NCBI GenBank assembly: GCA_009667805.1
Contig: CM019075.1
Span: 19,713,615 to 19,777,614 of the forward strand
Direction: 5' to 3'
Length of the DNA stretch: 64,000 nt
Source of the DNA: Leptobrachium leishanense
Taxonomy: Eukaryota; Chordata; Amphibia; Anura; Megophryidae
Shown here piece after piece: positions 11,273 to 22,824 of the stretch. The notes under the pieces were generated by a model. The model worked only from the letters and a program-made list of their open reading frames with translations. It had not been told where the DNA came from and did no database searches. Each line of letters opens with the position of its first letter. Within the stretch, counting starts at the first letter, position 1. The translations under genes and the position numbers were made by a program.

Positions 11273-12549
11273 TCGGTAGAAGTGCAGAGCGACTATTTTC
11301 CCACCAGGGATTTACCCCACTCCCTGTAAAACGAGGTCAACAGAAAAAGGGGCAAAATGTTTTACTTTTTTAATTACTTTATGGAAATGGCCAGCTGAGG
11401 GAAGGGGGGTCCGAGCCGTGGGTTCAGTAAGGGGCCCCAAGATTACCAATGGCAGCCCTGGGTACCACCTCCACATAATACCGTTTCTTGCCTGTATCCG
11501 ACAAAAAGCAAGAGGCAGGAACCAGACACACAACATACATAGCCCCCCAATTGATGGATCGAAAGACCTTAAGGGGTTAGTCACTAACCTCCGGTGAATT
11601 TCAATGTTCAGTGCAATTTCGGGTAACTCTTGTTTTCACTAAGCTGTCGATTTACCAAATACAGGCGATCTGACAGCGAAATACGGCGCAATTCAGCAGC
11701 ACTGAAAATGTCCCATAGACTATCGTGTCTTCTATTCATAGAACGTCAAATTTCACCGAAATTGCAGAGAAATGCTCTTATTTTTGGTGGTTGAATTTGA
11801 CAGGTTTAAACAGTTCGCAGTTCGGTGGAATTCGCTGATGCCAATTGGCACAATTCGGTGGTTATCGGCAGAATTGGGCAGATTTTCTCAACACCTGATA
11901 ACTGCTTTGGCGACTCTAATTTCGACAGAATACGGTGACCGTTTGCTGAATATTTTCGGTGAAATGGAATCACGAAATGCGACAAAAGTTGGCGAAACGC
12001 AAAGCTTTGTGAATAGACCCTACAGTGCCCAGGTGACAACCAGGTACTATACAGCTCTCCTGTAGTCCAAATACATCCCGGTGTATAGACGTTTGAAAGG
12101 GATTACGTTTATTTACCGTAGCACAGCTTGTGGATGGATTATGAAGACGGAAACTAAGAAAAAACCACAACATAATTTTGTACTTTGGCAATGAGGATCA
12201 AACAACGAAAACACACCCAAAGAAGAAACATGTAAAGCACATAAATACACCTAACGGCTTAGTGTACACACTCAACGTGTATATATATATATATATGTGA
12301 AAGGTATAAGTATATAAAAGCAATGCGAGGCTCGGCAGCTGCTGCACACCGAGTCAATAAAGCTGTGCTATACCATTTTATTCAATTTTAGAACATTTTA
12401 GAACAATAATAAGTGTATATGGTGCTAAAAATAGAAAATAGTGTGTCAGATACTGTAATGGAAAGGTTTTTAATAGATAAGTAATTTTTATTGAATTTTT
12501 CAAAACATTGACAGTAATGGTAACATGTAAATCATTTTAAATAGATGAC
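11273..12549. other. No gene recognised
   Basis: Mostly AT-rich sequence with a short TA repeat near 12281. Short frames (for example 11772-12065) show no domain. No exon is supported. Confidence 0.35.
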
Positions 12550-13281
12550 GGAGCATCTAAAAGAGAAGCCGCCGCAAAACTGCCGAACTGCCAAAATTAT
12601 ACCGATAATTTCGGCTGTTTTGCGGCTGTTTATTCTTTTAAGATATGCAGAAAATATCGGATCTGATCTGATCTGATCCGGAAAATTATCTGATGATCCG
12701 CCGTGAACCCGTCCGGAAAAAGCCTACGATCTGCCGAACACAGCGACGACCAGCTGCCGGAAAAAGCAGACAAGCCGCCAAGGAGGGGGAATGATTGAAA
12801 GTGTCAAAATTTAAACAAAATGTCTGGAATTAACATATGAATAATAATAAAAAAGTCTGTTACAAAAAAAGAAAAAAAAATATTTAAAAGAAATCTGAAA
12901 GAACTATTTTGCTGAAATTTATTTTTTTATTTTTATTTTTTATTAAAAAAATAAACTGTTTAGATATAGATAAGAACGGGAATGTTTTTAACATTGAGCC
13001 TATGGATTCGCCTGGTTAAACCTGCCGAATGTAACCACCGAACAGCAGGGCATTTCACTGACATTTCTCCACTGTTTGGTGTCTGTGAATAGATTAACCA
13101 TTGCTTCTCTATTGGGATTTCACTGTCGTCGAACAGGTACCGTATTTAGCTGGCAATTCGCCAATGTTTGGCGAACTGTCTGCTTTCTAAATAGCCGAAT
13201 GTTCACGAAAATGCATCGTATGGGGAAATTCACTGTTCGGTGTTATTTTGGGATCAGATCTGCTCTCTCTGAATAACCCTG
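12550..13281. mobile_element. Nonautonomous DNA element (GGGTTATTCAGAGAG-end family)
   Basis: The right end GCTCTCTCTGAATAACCCTG matches the termini of the MITE at 3325-3506, and the blocks GTCTGTGAATAGATTAACC and GTATGGGGAAATTCACTG match the element at 4771-7078. The left boundary is uncertain. The segment 13110-13281 shows the uninterrupted form of the site into which the hAT at 5307-6958 jumped. Confidence 0.5.
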
Positions 13282-14039
13282 TGTGACTGCCCTTCTACCG
13301 TGGTTCCTAGGGAGATTTTATTTATCTATTTTTCCTGGATACTAGTGGTTGTCCATTCTACGGAGTATATCTGTAGCGAGAATGAAATTGAGTAATGCTA
13401 CTATATTTTTTAACCATCATGTCCTTTTCCCTTTTTTTCCTGTCGCCCAGAAATAATTTGTGTTGGTCTTAAAAGGTGTTTTCCCATATAATTCTAGCCT
13501 CATGGGGGCAGCTAAGGCCGTTATCTTCCACTGTCAGCTGATATTCGATCATCTGATCTTTGATTATTTCCCAAGATGGGACCAATTTTGGTTTCCTTGC
13601 TTTGGCCAAAGTGTATTTGGTGGCCATGAGGATGTGATGATAAATATGAAGTAAGTTTGCTAACCTTAGGCCATCCCAGATGGAGCAATAGGCTATTCGG
13701 TGTCCTAGTTATTATTTTGATCTTTAGATCCATCAAGATCTCATATATCAAGTTCCAGAATTATTTCAATCTAGGGCATTGCCGCCATATATGGATATAC
13801 GATCCAATCAGAGCTTCACATCTCCAACAGTTTGGAGTGGTGCTTGGGTACATTTTGTTCCGGGATGTAGGCACATATTACCATCCTATATAATAAGTCC
13901 GTTTGTAATGTCGTCCATCGCTGTCGCGCTAACGGTGCTCAGCGAGGTTGCCTCACGGGCGTCACAGTGGAAGGAACATCCACTCTCTGAAAAACGCTCG
14001 TCTGACCCCGGCCTAAGGTGAACTAGTTGCCCTGACGTG
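13282..14039. other. No gene recognised
   Basis: Unremarkable sequence. Overlapping frames at 13657-13893 and 13779-14021 have no recognisable motif. Confidence 0.3.
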
Positions 14040-14963
14040 TGTAGCGCTGCTTTAAAAACACTGTATTCTGGTGCATTGAACTATTGCTGCCACCAGAGGG
14101 AGACAGAGACATTGTGGACTATGCTGGACAAAACCGAACTACATCTACCATCATCCTTTGCGTGAGGACCGGAAGAGGAAAGCGATCAGCAGCCTCGTGC
14201 AAAGACAGAAGCAGAGTAAGCGGAGTAGTGAAAGGTGGAGGACGCACGTTAGAGCTGTCAGGGATCGCAACCAGGCCGGAGTACAGACGCTGTCTTACAG
14301 GTGCTGGAGATTGGGATAGTAATCGCGTTGACTTACCTGCACAGCGCTGAGTAGGTCCGAAGGAAAAAGCTAGTTCCGGCAGGACCCCGTGTTAGGAGGC
14401 TGCGCTGATCGATTGGGAGTGCAGGCAGCGGATCGGTGTTCCAGTTGCGGAGATTGGGCAAGCTGAGAGCAGATTCAGCAGCACGGAGTCCCAGTACACA
14501 GCGGAGAAGATCTTGTGGCCGAGGTATCGAGGACAGGACAGTTTAGTTCATAGGATTGGTGAGAGGCCTCCAGGCCGCAGTTCCAATACAGAAACGCACG
14601 CTGCAATATTGTTTAAATTCACAGGACCCCAACGGTGACTAGTCGAAGATTGTTTTGTTTCATTCACTGGCCAGTTGAACACCGTACCCGGGTACCCGAG
14701 ACAACACACATATATATTTTTTTGAGCTATTATTCATGGGACTTACACTCCAGAACTGAGGGGGTTAACCGTTTCTTTTACCGCCGCATGTTTTTTCCCG
14801 CGTTACGAATTCTTGTCATTCAAATACCGTATATGCTGCTTTATTGGGATCAGTAAAGAATATAATCTAAAAATCCACAACAGTGCTGGTGTATAGTTAT
14901 TTCCTAGTGCGGTGAGACTAACCCGAGGTTTATTCAGCGGCTCCTCCGGGGGTGAGCGCTACA
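14040..14963 (+). mobile_element. Solo-LTR-like element, copy 4
   Basis: A complete 924-bp copy running TGTAGCGCT...AGCGCTACA. The flanking 4-mers CGTG and CGTA differ at one base, consistent with an aged 4-bp duplication. It is very similar to copy 1 (same CTGCCACCAGAGGGAGACAG block), so it supplies the 5' end missing there. No gag/pol is seen on either side. Confidence 0.7.
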
Positions 14964-17179
14964 CGTAGTTTTACCTCCTCTCAGTGCTCGTGATAGCAAT
15001 CATTGCTATACTCATTTTTGACCTTTGATTGTCTGACTTACTCTCCTGGCTCCTAACTCTTTGGCTCCCGTTTTGACTACTATCCCTCTCTCTCTGGCGA
15101 TACTGACCCCTGGTTTACTGCTGACACTCTGGCGATTCCGACCATTGGCATTCCTCTGTTAACTCTGAGTGTCAGGCTTGGGGTTGCTATAATATCATTT
15201 TTGGCAGATGCACCAACCACTCAAGGGATCGAAAGGATAGGATAGACGTGCTGCGTACAGGGATCCGATTCATAGTTCTCAGGGAGGATCATGACAATTG
15301 CAGCCTCCATAGTGCAGTAAAAAGAATAAAAAAAAGTCTATATATTTTTAATATAAAACAAGCAGGTCAGCGCCACAAATCATGTCCACCACCAATCTCC
15401 CAAAAGCTTGATCAAACCCAATAAAACCTTGGTCTTCCCTATACCAGGTGAATGGAAAAAAAACATACATATCTTGATCAGCGCAATAAAAATTGCTATC
15501 AGGATCTCGGTGTCTCGCACAGATCAGCAGTCCATATTTTGGTACATAAAATAAAATATAAAAGTACACAATGGTGAAGTATATCAAATATATACTATAA
15601 ATAAAATGCAATGAATGATGTTTCATTCACAAACATAGAGCCTAGCACTGGCTCTAAGTGGAACTGCACGTTTGGGTTGTTTTTTCTTCTATACTGTTCA
15701 CAGGTGACCCGCACCTTGCACGGCAGTTTCCAGTTGTTGGAGCTTCAATAGCTCTAAGTTTTGCGCATATGGATTTTTTCAGGCTCGGGCAAATTCACAA
15801 ACCACCAAAAAGACACAGGCTGGATCTTCTTTTCGAAAGAAAATGTAATAAAATAAAAACATGTAAAACAAATGGATAAAACAGGTACCCAGGACGTGTT
15901 TCGTCGCACTAGGCGACTTCCTCAGCTGGTTAAGGATCAGTGTCCCCTGTAAGATGTTTTATAGTCCTCTAAATTAAGGTCAACCATATGCATGTGTCCC
16001 CAGACGTCTTCTGGCATGTGTTCCACGCCTCAATTTCGCAATCCACCAGATGATTAAAGGTGCCGCCATCTTGGATTGTCAATGCAGCTCAACGTGTGTT
16101 CCACGCCTCTTTGGAAATCCACTCAGTGAATTGGACTTCCTTCATCTTGTGCCTGCATTCAGATGTGGGTACGGAGATCTGTTACAACAACAATGGTACT
16201 TGTAATAAACGTCCCAATTCCAATGGTATGTAGCTTGCTGTCCGGACACGGATACCCTGATTTATATCTTTGGGGTGCTCGATGGATTTGTTGATGGCAT
16301 AATCTTTCTTTTATAAATTCCTCAAAGACTTAAGATAGGAGAGAAAAGGGGACTTTATAGTGTTGGAAACTCAATCCACAGCATCCGGGGTGATAGAGGT
16401 GATACTCACCCATGTAGGAGCCTCTCCATACATGGCTCTTAACTGGACGCAGATGGTACTGTTATGACCAGTACCCAGCCCTTCAGTGGTCCTGTGGTCA
16501 ATATGTCAGCAACAGATAAACTCCTGGTCAGACTTCATTGGTAAAATACATAAGATGGATTTATTAAATAAAATACACTGCAAAGGGTTAAAATCCATAA
16601 TGCTGAATGCATCGAGCCCCATGTCCTCGATTGATATGCGTTTCGACGTTCCGCTGTCTTCGGTCAATTAATCGATCATATCAAAACGAAACAGAAAATA
16701 CATGGTGCAGCCAGATAAGTTCATAAAGGGATGAAAACGGGGGTGTATTGTAGTTCTACTCGCATGTATGAGAGCCAAATAAAAGTGGCTCCTCTGTAGT
16801 GCGCAGCCAATCAACTTTCAGAGGTGATCTAGCCCGTACACTGCTCACGCTGTATTCCTTAACCACTGTTTTTGAGATTACTGTACAGATTTTGGTACAG
16901 GAAGTCCCCTGTCATGTTTGCTTAAAGACTGATATCCCAGAATCCCTTGCCTGTTGATGCTCAGTCTCTCTACACCGGATTAAGGGAGGCTCGACTGGTT
17001 GAACCACTTCCTAGTCTGGTCTGGGCTCCCTGCAGCGGCTAGGAAGCTGAAATGCAAATGAAATACAGGGAATATCAAGGGGACTGCAGGATGGAGTGAT
17101 CCCTCTTCTTCTTTTGCTTATCGTTTATATCTGGGATCTCAATCTCTGCGCCCCACGTACAATTCCCACGATCCCCTGG
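14964..17179. other. Repeat-rich, no gene recognised
   Basis: Contains interspersed-repeat-like pieces but no exon. The stretch ACGTGTTTCGTCGCACTAGG (about 15893) and the one near 16639 (GCGTTTCGACGTTCCGC) resemble the CGTTTCGACCC module at 58285-58330. Family and boundaries are not determined. Confidence 0.3.
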
Positions 17180-17262
17180 CCGATCAACCCCTTGTACACC
17201 GATATTGTAAAGAGCCATGGAATATGTGGCGCTATATAAATAATGGATGATAATAATAATCT
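17180..17262 (+). mobile_element. L2/SINE-type tail
   Basis: Contains GAGCCATGGAATATGTGGCG followed by CTATATAAATAATGG and an (AAT)-rich end, the same tail as at 10405-10555. Confidence 0.55.
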
Positions 17263-17769
17263 ATGAGATGTACAAGCATTTTGTGAGGTAGGCACATCCA
17301 CATGGTTGGGTCTCTTGCCCAAGGACACTCGCTGGTGGCGTCTTCTGAGAGGGATCGAGTCGTCTTTCCATGATTGTAGATTAGCGACCTGGTGGTTAGG
17401 TAATAGCTTATGCATTGAACATCTATCCTTATAAAGATGAACATCCTTATTTTACTCCTCCACCCCACCCCCCCATCCTGAATTCCAGAATTTAATCCAT
17501 TATTATTACATAAATAGATTAAAACAGGACTGTCTGGTCTTCCATACACGTGTGGAAGGTAGGACTGACCTATTCACTTCAACCAATTTTAAACCATAAT
17601 CTCACAATTTACAGATCTGAAGCAATTTGCGCCACAGCTCATTCTTCTAAGGATTGACTCCGCAAATCCCCCTGCCCCAACCTACACAGAGAAGATAGAG
17701 AGGTCATCCAGGAGGTGCGTTGTGACCCTCTATTACTCTTTTGGAAAGAAAAAAAAGGATATGTTATTG

Positions 17770-17920
17770 TGTGTCACGGGATGTCTGGCTGAACACTTGT
17801 ATGAAGTGCTGTTTTAGCAGGACAACTATCCTATTATTTATTATGTCTCCTGTTCATGCTTCCCCATCGTAAAGCGCTGCGGAATCTGTTGGCGCTATAT
17901 TAGTTCTTGTAACTGTGTGC
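17770..17920 (+). mobile_element. L2/SINE-type fragment
   Basis: The blocks CACGGGATGTCTGGCTGA and GTAAAGCGCTGCGGAATC followed by TGTTGGCGCTATAT match the related fragments at 18260-18650 and 57577-57870. Confidence 0.55.
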
Positions 17921-18259
17921 GTGTATTTGGATGTGTGTGTATCACTTTTTTCTCCTCCCCGAAGAATACTTGTGTGTATATCTATTAATTTTATACTATT
18001 ACCTACTATAATGAGCTGTGCGCTTAGTACATGAAAATATATATATATATATAATAATTCTGTAATATATATAATGTGATGTCTCTCTGTAACATGTAGT
18101 ATCCAAGATTATTCTCCAGACTGCTCCGTTTTTGCAATTGTATTTTATTTGTGCATTTATTAATTTCTGGCTGATTTGGTTGTATTTTAAATCTCCCTCT
18201 CTTTTCCATAGTATATCCTCCTCTGCTTCTCCCCCCCCCATACTACGTCATAAATTCTT

Positions 18260-18650
18260 TAGGGCACTTTTACCAAATCTCCATCTCGCTTTCCTCCCAT
18301 GACATCATACACAGACAGAACCACATTTCTTCACTCTGCTGTCCCACCCACCCTCTCCACCCAGACCTGGTGCCTAATTTCAGGTTTCCTTTCCAGCTGT
18401 CTCCACTTCTCTCTCTAATTATTTTTACTAAGCCCAAGATTCTGGTCCTTCCCATACAAGTCCTGCTATACTCTATCTGGAAACCAGATCCTCCTTCTCT
18501 CTGCTCCCATTTGTTTCACTTACCCCCGTCCCTTAGATTATAAACTCACGGGATGTCTGGCTGAGCACTTGGCTAAAGTGCTGTATTATCTGGACTGTTA
18601 TCCTATGGGCAGGGTTATCTTTAACTGTACCCTACTGTACAAATAAAATT
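18260..18650 (+). mobile_element. L2/SINE-type fragment
   Basis: The order is pyrimidine-rich block, ACTAAGCCCAAGATTCTGG, CTTAGATTATAAACTCACGG, GGATGTCTGGCTGAGCACTT, then GGGCAGGGTT. The same order occurs around the CR1 insertion at 56100-57870. This copy shows the uninterrupted CTAAGCCCAAG..TTCTGG junction. Confidence 0.55.
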
Positions 18651-20680
18651 TTCTTGAAACCCAGGATATACTTGAAAACGAGAGAAATCTCCATGTATCT
18701 TTCCTCGTAAAATATTTTGTAAATAAATAAATAAATGCCCCGGAATGCCCAGGAGGGTCGGCTCTTTTGGCAGGGAATCACTCCTTATATGTGAACTAGT
18801 GTTTAATTTTGCTAAATTGTATAAGTGAAAAAGAACGTAATAATGTCCTGATAAAATGCAGCTGTCAATCTCTGCCATGCGGTGTGCCACGGGGGGGCGG
18901 GGTGTGACAGCTCTGAAAAGGAAGACGTTTTACAGTGTAGCCCTCTACTTGCTTCATGCGTCAGATCGACTTATGATGAGCTGATTAACAAATCATCTCA
19001 CCAAAGTCACTGCGGGGGACCAATTGTGCTACGTAACAGCCCACAGCAAGCTCCACCCATGGAAGGGCAACATGGCGGTGTCCAGCTCTGCAACTGGGCT
19101 GCGATACCTCAAGGGATTAGATATCGGATTGAGCTTTAAAACCAAAGCGCTAGATTACAGGTGATGTGAGCCTGGTCAGTACAGTCGCACGTTAAACACA
19201 GGCTGTTACACAAAGCAGCAAACATTACTATAAAAACGAGCTCTGTCCTACACCATCACAACATTTATATGTTATTTGTGTTTATGTAAGACCAACCTGC
19301 CCTGGGGAATGGCACAATGTCACACCGGGGAACCAGATGATAATCGCAAGGAAATAAACTTAATGGCCGTCCCCTTGTGTACCGTATATTGTGCCAATTT
19401 CCTCCAGCAGTAAAGGCAAATATACGCAAGTCTCTTTGCACACATATAACTCGGCATCCATAACGTGTTCTTCCACATAAACCCTTTTATTGTCTCTTAA
19501 AATTTAGCTGTAGTTACATTGCAGTAGGAGTGTCGTCACTTACTTAAGGCTCAGGGCAGGGACGGACAGAGAAGCAAGTTTCGGGAGGGCAATCAATCTA
19601 TCAGTTTTGGCTAAGAGCTGGTGTTCAATTCGCAGTGACGGACAGAGAGGGCGCCGGATCACAGGCTGCGCTCATCACACTCACTCTTCCCTGAACATTG
19701 CCGCACAGGGTCTATCGTCCCCCCTGATCAGGTGACACCTGCAGACCCCCACAGCAATGCTCTGCATCCTGACACATGCTCTGCCTGTCACTTAGTATCA
19801 GCCACAACCTCACTAACAAGCCCATATACAAACACGGCTATACACACCATCTGGAGAAGCTCCATGAGAAAGGCTCAGAAACTAGGCTATTCCCAGACTT
19901 TTTAGGCAACATCACAAACGATCGGCCATTTATGTAATTAAAAAAACGTACTTTATAATGTTCTGACCGTTCCAATGGCACCTCGCATGACCGTCTAGCT
20001 GCTATGGGTCCAAAGGACAGGAAAGTACCCGCAGAAAAAAAGCCCTGGCTGTGGCCCTATTTTCAGGAAGGGGCCTGGAGCGGTCACTTCATTGGCCCCT
20101 ATGTTAATCTGGCCCTGGGGAGCACATGCCACAGGTGCCGGTCTCTGGATCCGCCAGTGGCTGAGGGTTTAATTTTCTAATGTTAAAAAATGTTTCCTTT
20201 CAGATATATTTCATGTTACATATGGTCCCTTACAAATTGAATGTGTGGTGCATGCCTATAAGCAGATATCTTTATTTTTAGCACATCTCCAAGCTCATCC
20301 TTGCTCTACGGGTGCGGCCATCTTAAATCCTTCTTTGATCTGAAGTTTCACTAATCCGGCCAAAGTCCTCATGTCATTTCGATGGCTAAAATGTTTCCTG
20401 AAGCTTTTTTTTCCCTTGTAGGCACCAGGCACGTACAAATGACTTCATGATTTGTGAACACTTGGTAACCCTCCATTACTAGTGCAGTCTTTGGTTGGCT
20501 TAGTGGTGCTTCTGATCGCAGAGGACTTAAGATGGTCGCTCCCACAGAACATTGAAGAGATATTTATGTATTTAACATAAGATTATAATGGCCACGTAGG
20601 AGCAGCCCATATAAATGGCAAAGAAAGATCCAGTTCATTTTGGTTTCCACATTTTTAACAAACATTAGTGATGCAAGAGC
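18651..20680. other. No gene recognised
   Basis: No exon is supported over about 2 kb. The sequence CCCCTATGTTAATCTGGCCC followed by TG near 20096-20116 looks like the right end of a hAT element, but no partner end was found. Confidence 0.3.
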
Positions 20681-20744
20681 TGTTCTTCCTGTAAGATATT
20701 ATGGCGTTGGGAAAATGCAGAGACGGCAACTAAATGAATAAGTG

Positions 20745-20860
20745 GAATGGAAGGGTTAAGTTATGAAGAAAGGCTAACCAGCTTAAACCTGTTTAATTTA
20801 GAAAAACGGCGCCTTAGAGGGATCTGACAACTTTATATACATATATACGGGGTCTGATAA
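20745..20860 (+). pseudogene. CR1/L2-type LINE coding fragment (5' side of minisatellite)
   Basis: One frame reads LSYEERLTSLNLFNLEKRRL then RG, which parallels [20 protein letters not shown] in the LINE at 56271-57570. It runs directly into the tandem repeat at 20815-21160. The continuation of the same LINE reappears at 27546-27965. Confidence 0.6.
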
Positions 20861-21160
20861 CTTTATATAGATATATATGGGGCCTTCGAGGGATCTGATT
20901 ATATAAATATATACAGGGCCTTAGAGGGGATCTGATAACTTTACATAAATAAATATATACAGGGCCTTAGAGGGGATCTGATAACTTTACATAAATAAAT
21001 ATATACAGGGCCTTAGAGGAGTCTGATAACTTTATATAAATACGGGGCCTTAGAGGGATCTGATAACTTCATATAAATATATATGGGGTCTTGGAGGGGA
21101 TATAACTTTATTTAAATGTATACGGGGCATTAGAGGGGATCTGATAACTTTATATAAATA
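20815..21160 (+). repeat. ~44-bp minisatellite, left part
   Basis: Imperfect copies of a unit GGGGCCTTAGAGGGGATC + TGATAACTTTATATAAATATATAC. The array is interrupted by an L1-like LINE and continues at 26996-27545. The unit corresponds to the LINE coding segment after EKRRLRG, so it appears to have expanded from LINE sequence. Confidence 0.85.
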
Positions 21161-21258
21161 GGGGGCGTGGCTTGGCAGCCGATGCAGACGGCAGCCTGAA
21201 TTCGGAGCTCCGGCGGTGAGCAACATTAAGGGGTGAATACCCACAGCTGAGACACATA

Positions 21259-22364
21259 ATGGCCCATAAAAAGAAGGGACTTGGGGGCGGGAAGCTCCAG
21301 AGCACCCCCAGAACCGCCCGATCTGAGGATATCTCCTCATTTTTCCCGGACCACGCGGCGGTGCAGGGCGATCGGCGCCATTCCAAGATGGCGCCGGCGT
21401 CAGACGGCACCCCGGCGTCCTCCCCTCCTGCAGCCCGGGTCCTCCGGAGACAGAGGAAACCTCAATCAGGGACATTCTGAGGTCCCTACCAACTAAAGAG
21501 GACATGGAGGCCCTGATGAGACGCATGGAGACAGCATGGGAATCACGATGGGAGCACATGTCACAGGACGTCCTCCATCTTGGATCCAGAATACAAGGCC
21601 TTGAAGACTCTAAGGACCAGCATGATGACAGAGTGCTAGCTCTTGAGCAGCAGGTCAGTGCACATTCTAAATATTTCACCCAGCTGCGCAGAGATCTGGA
21701 CGATGTAGACAACCGAGGCCGGCGAAACAATTTGCGAATTCGAGGTCTCCCTGAATCTCAGGGCCCCACGGAGGATATTCCGGCCTTACTGCGCTCATTG
21801 ATTAATCCTCTCCTGCAACGCCCGCTTGATGCACCGTTATTATTTGATCGAGCCCATAGGGCTTTGAAGGCAAAGGGAACCCCGTCCTCAGCTCCCAGGG
21901 ACATAATCTGCCGACTTCATTATTATGTGGATAAGGAACGTATCCTAATGGCGAGCAGGAATTCGAATTTTCAAGATCGTTTGTGTAACCCGCTACAAGT
22001 CTTTCCAGACCTTTCCTGGACCACTTTGCAAGCCCGGAGGGCACTACGCCCGCTCACCCAAATTCTTCAGGACCGTCAGATTAAATATCGCTGGGGATAT
22101 CCTCTCTCCCTTACCACCATAATTGACGGAGAATCCTTTTTTGTGTCCTCCCCGGAAGATATAACGCCACTGACTTCGGCATTGGGCGTAGCACCTCTAA
22201 CTATACCAGATTGGTTTGCTGTTCCTAGTGCGACTCAAAATACGGGCCAGATCAGATCACAACGCTCCAGATGGCAGACTCCGGTGAAACGTAGGAAGCC
22301 ACCCCAAAGATCATCTGACTCTCCACTTCACCCGCTGCCAACTACTCCGTCCTCATGTGGCTAA
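21259..22364 (+). pseudogene. L1-like ORF1 protein gene, one frameshift
   Basis: ORF1p is the RNA-binding chaperone of the LINE ribonucleoprotein. The first ATG opens MAHKKKGLGGGK and is proline/basic-rich. A frameshift lies near 21440-21450, after which the frame continues through RDILRSLPTKEDMEALMRRM to the stop at 22364 (about 368 residues in all). It has a coiled-coil-like heptad region (DRVLALEQQVSAH), then the conserved RRNNLRIRGLPE motif that begins the RRM domain, FDRAHRAL, and a C-terminal RDIICRLHYYVDKERILMAS. These are typical of L1-clade ORF1. Confidence 0.85.
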
Positions 22365-22824
22365 ACGAATTGCAGGGACTTCTCTTCATACTTGGAGATC
22401 TGCCCTTGGGACTTCGCCCACATTTTTATTTTCCTTGGTCATTAGGTGACTTTTTTCACAATTGCTCGCCTGCCCGGCACGAACTCGGAGCCATTTTACT
22501 TTTTCTGAACTTGTCTCCGCTTCCCGCGCCCCCGCCAGTAGCGGTGACCGTTATTATGTTTTTTATGTACCCTCGTCTGGGCCCTGGTCTGGAGAAGGGG
22601 GTCTGGTCGAGGTTTCAATTTATTTCAGTATTGCAATTTCCCTCGGGGCCTAAATACCCCTCGAGGAGAAATTTTCACTGCCTCCGTGTATATATGTTCA
22701 TTACTTTGTTATTGACAGAATTTATCTTTTTTGTTTTGCCTTTTTTTTCCCCTCTCCCCTCAGACGCACTCAGGTTTCCTTCCACAGATTGGTACATAGG
22801 ACTGGCCCCTCCCTTGGTTATTAG

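Noticed and set aside
19540..20116. Possible hAT element between CAGGGCAGGG and the GGCCCTG end
   Set aside because: The two ends are not inverted repeats of each other and no 8-bp duplication is present.
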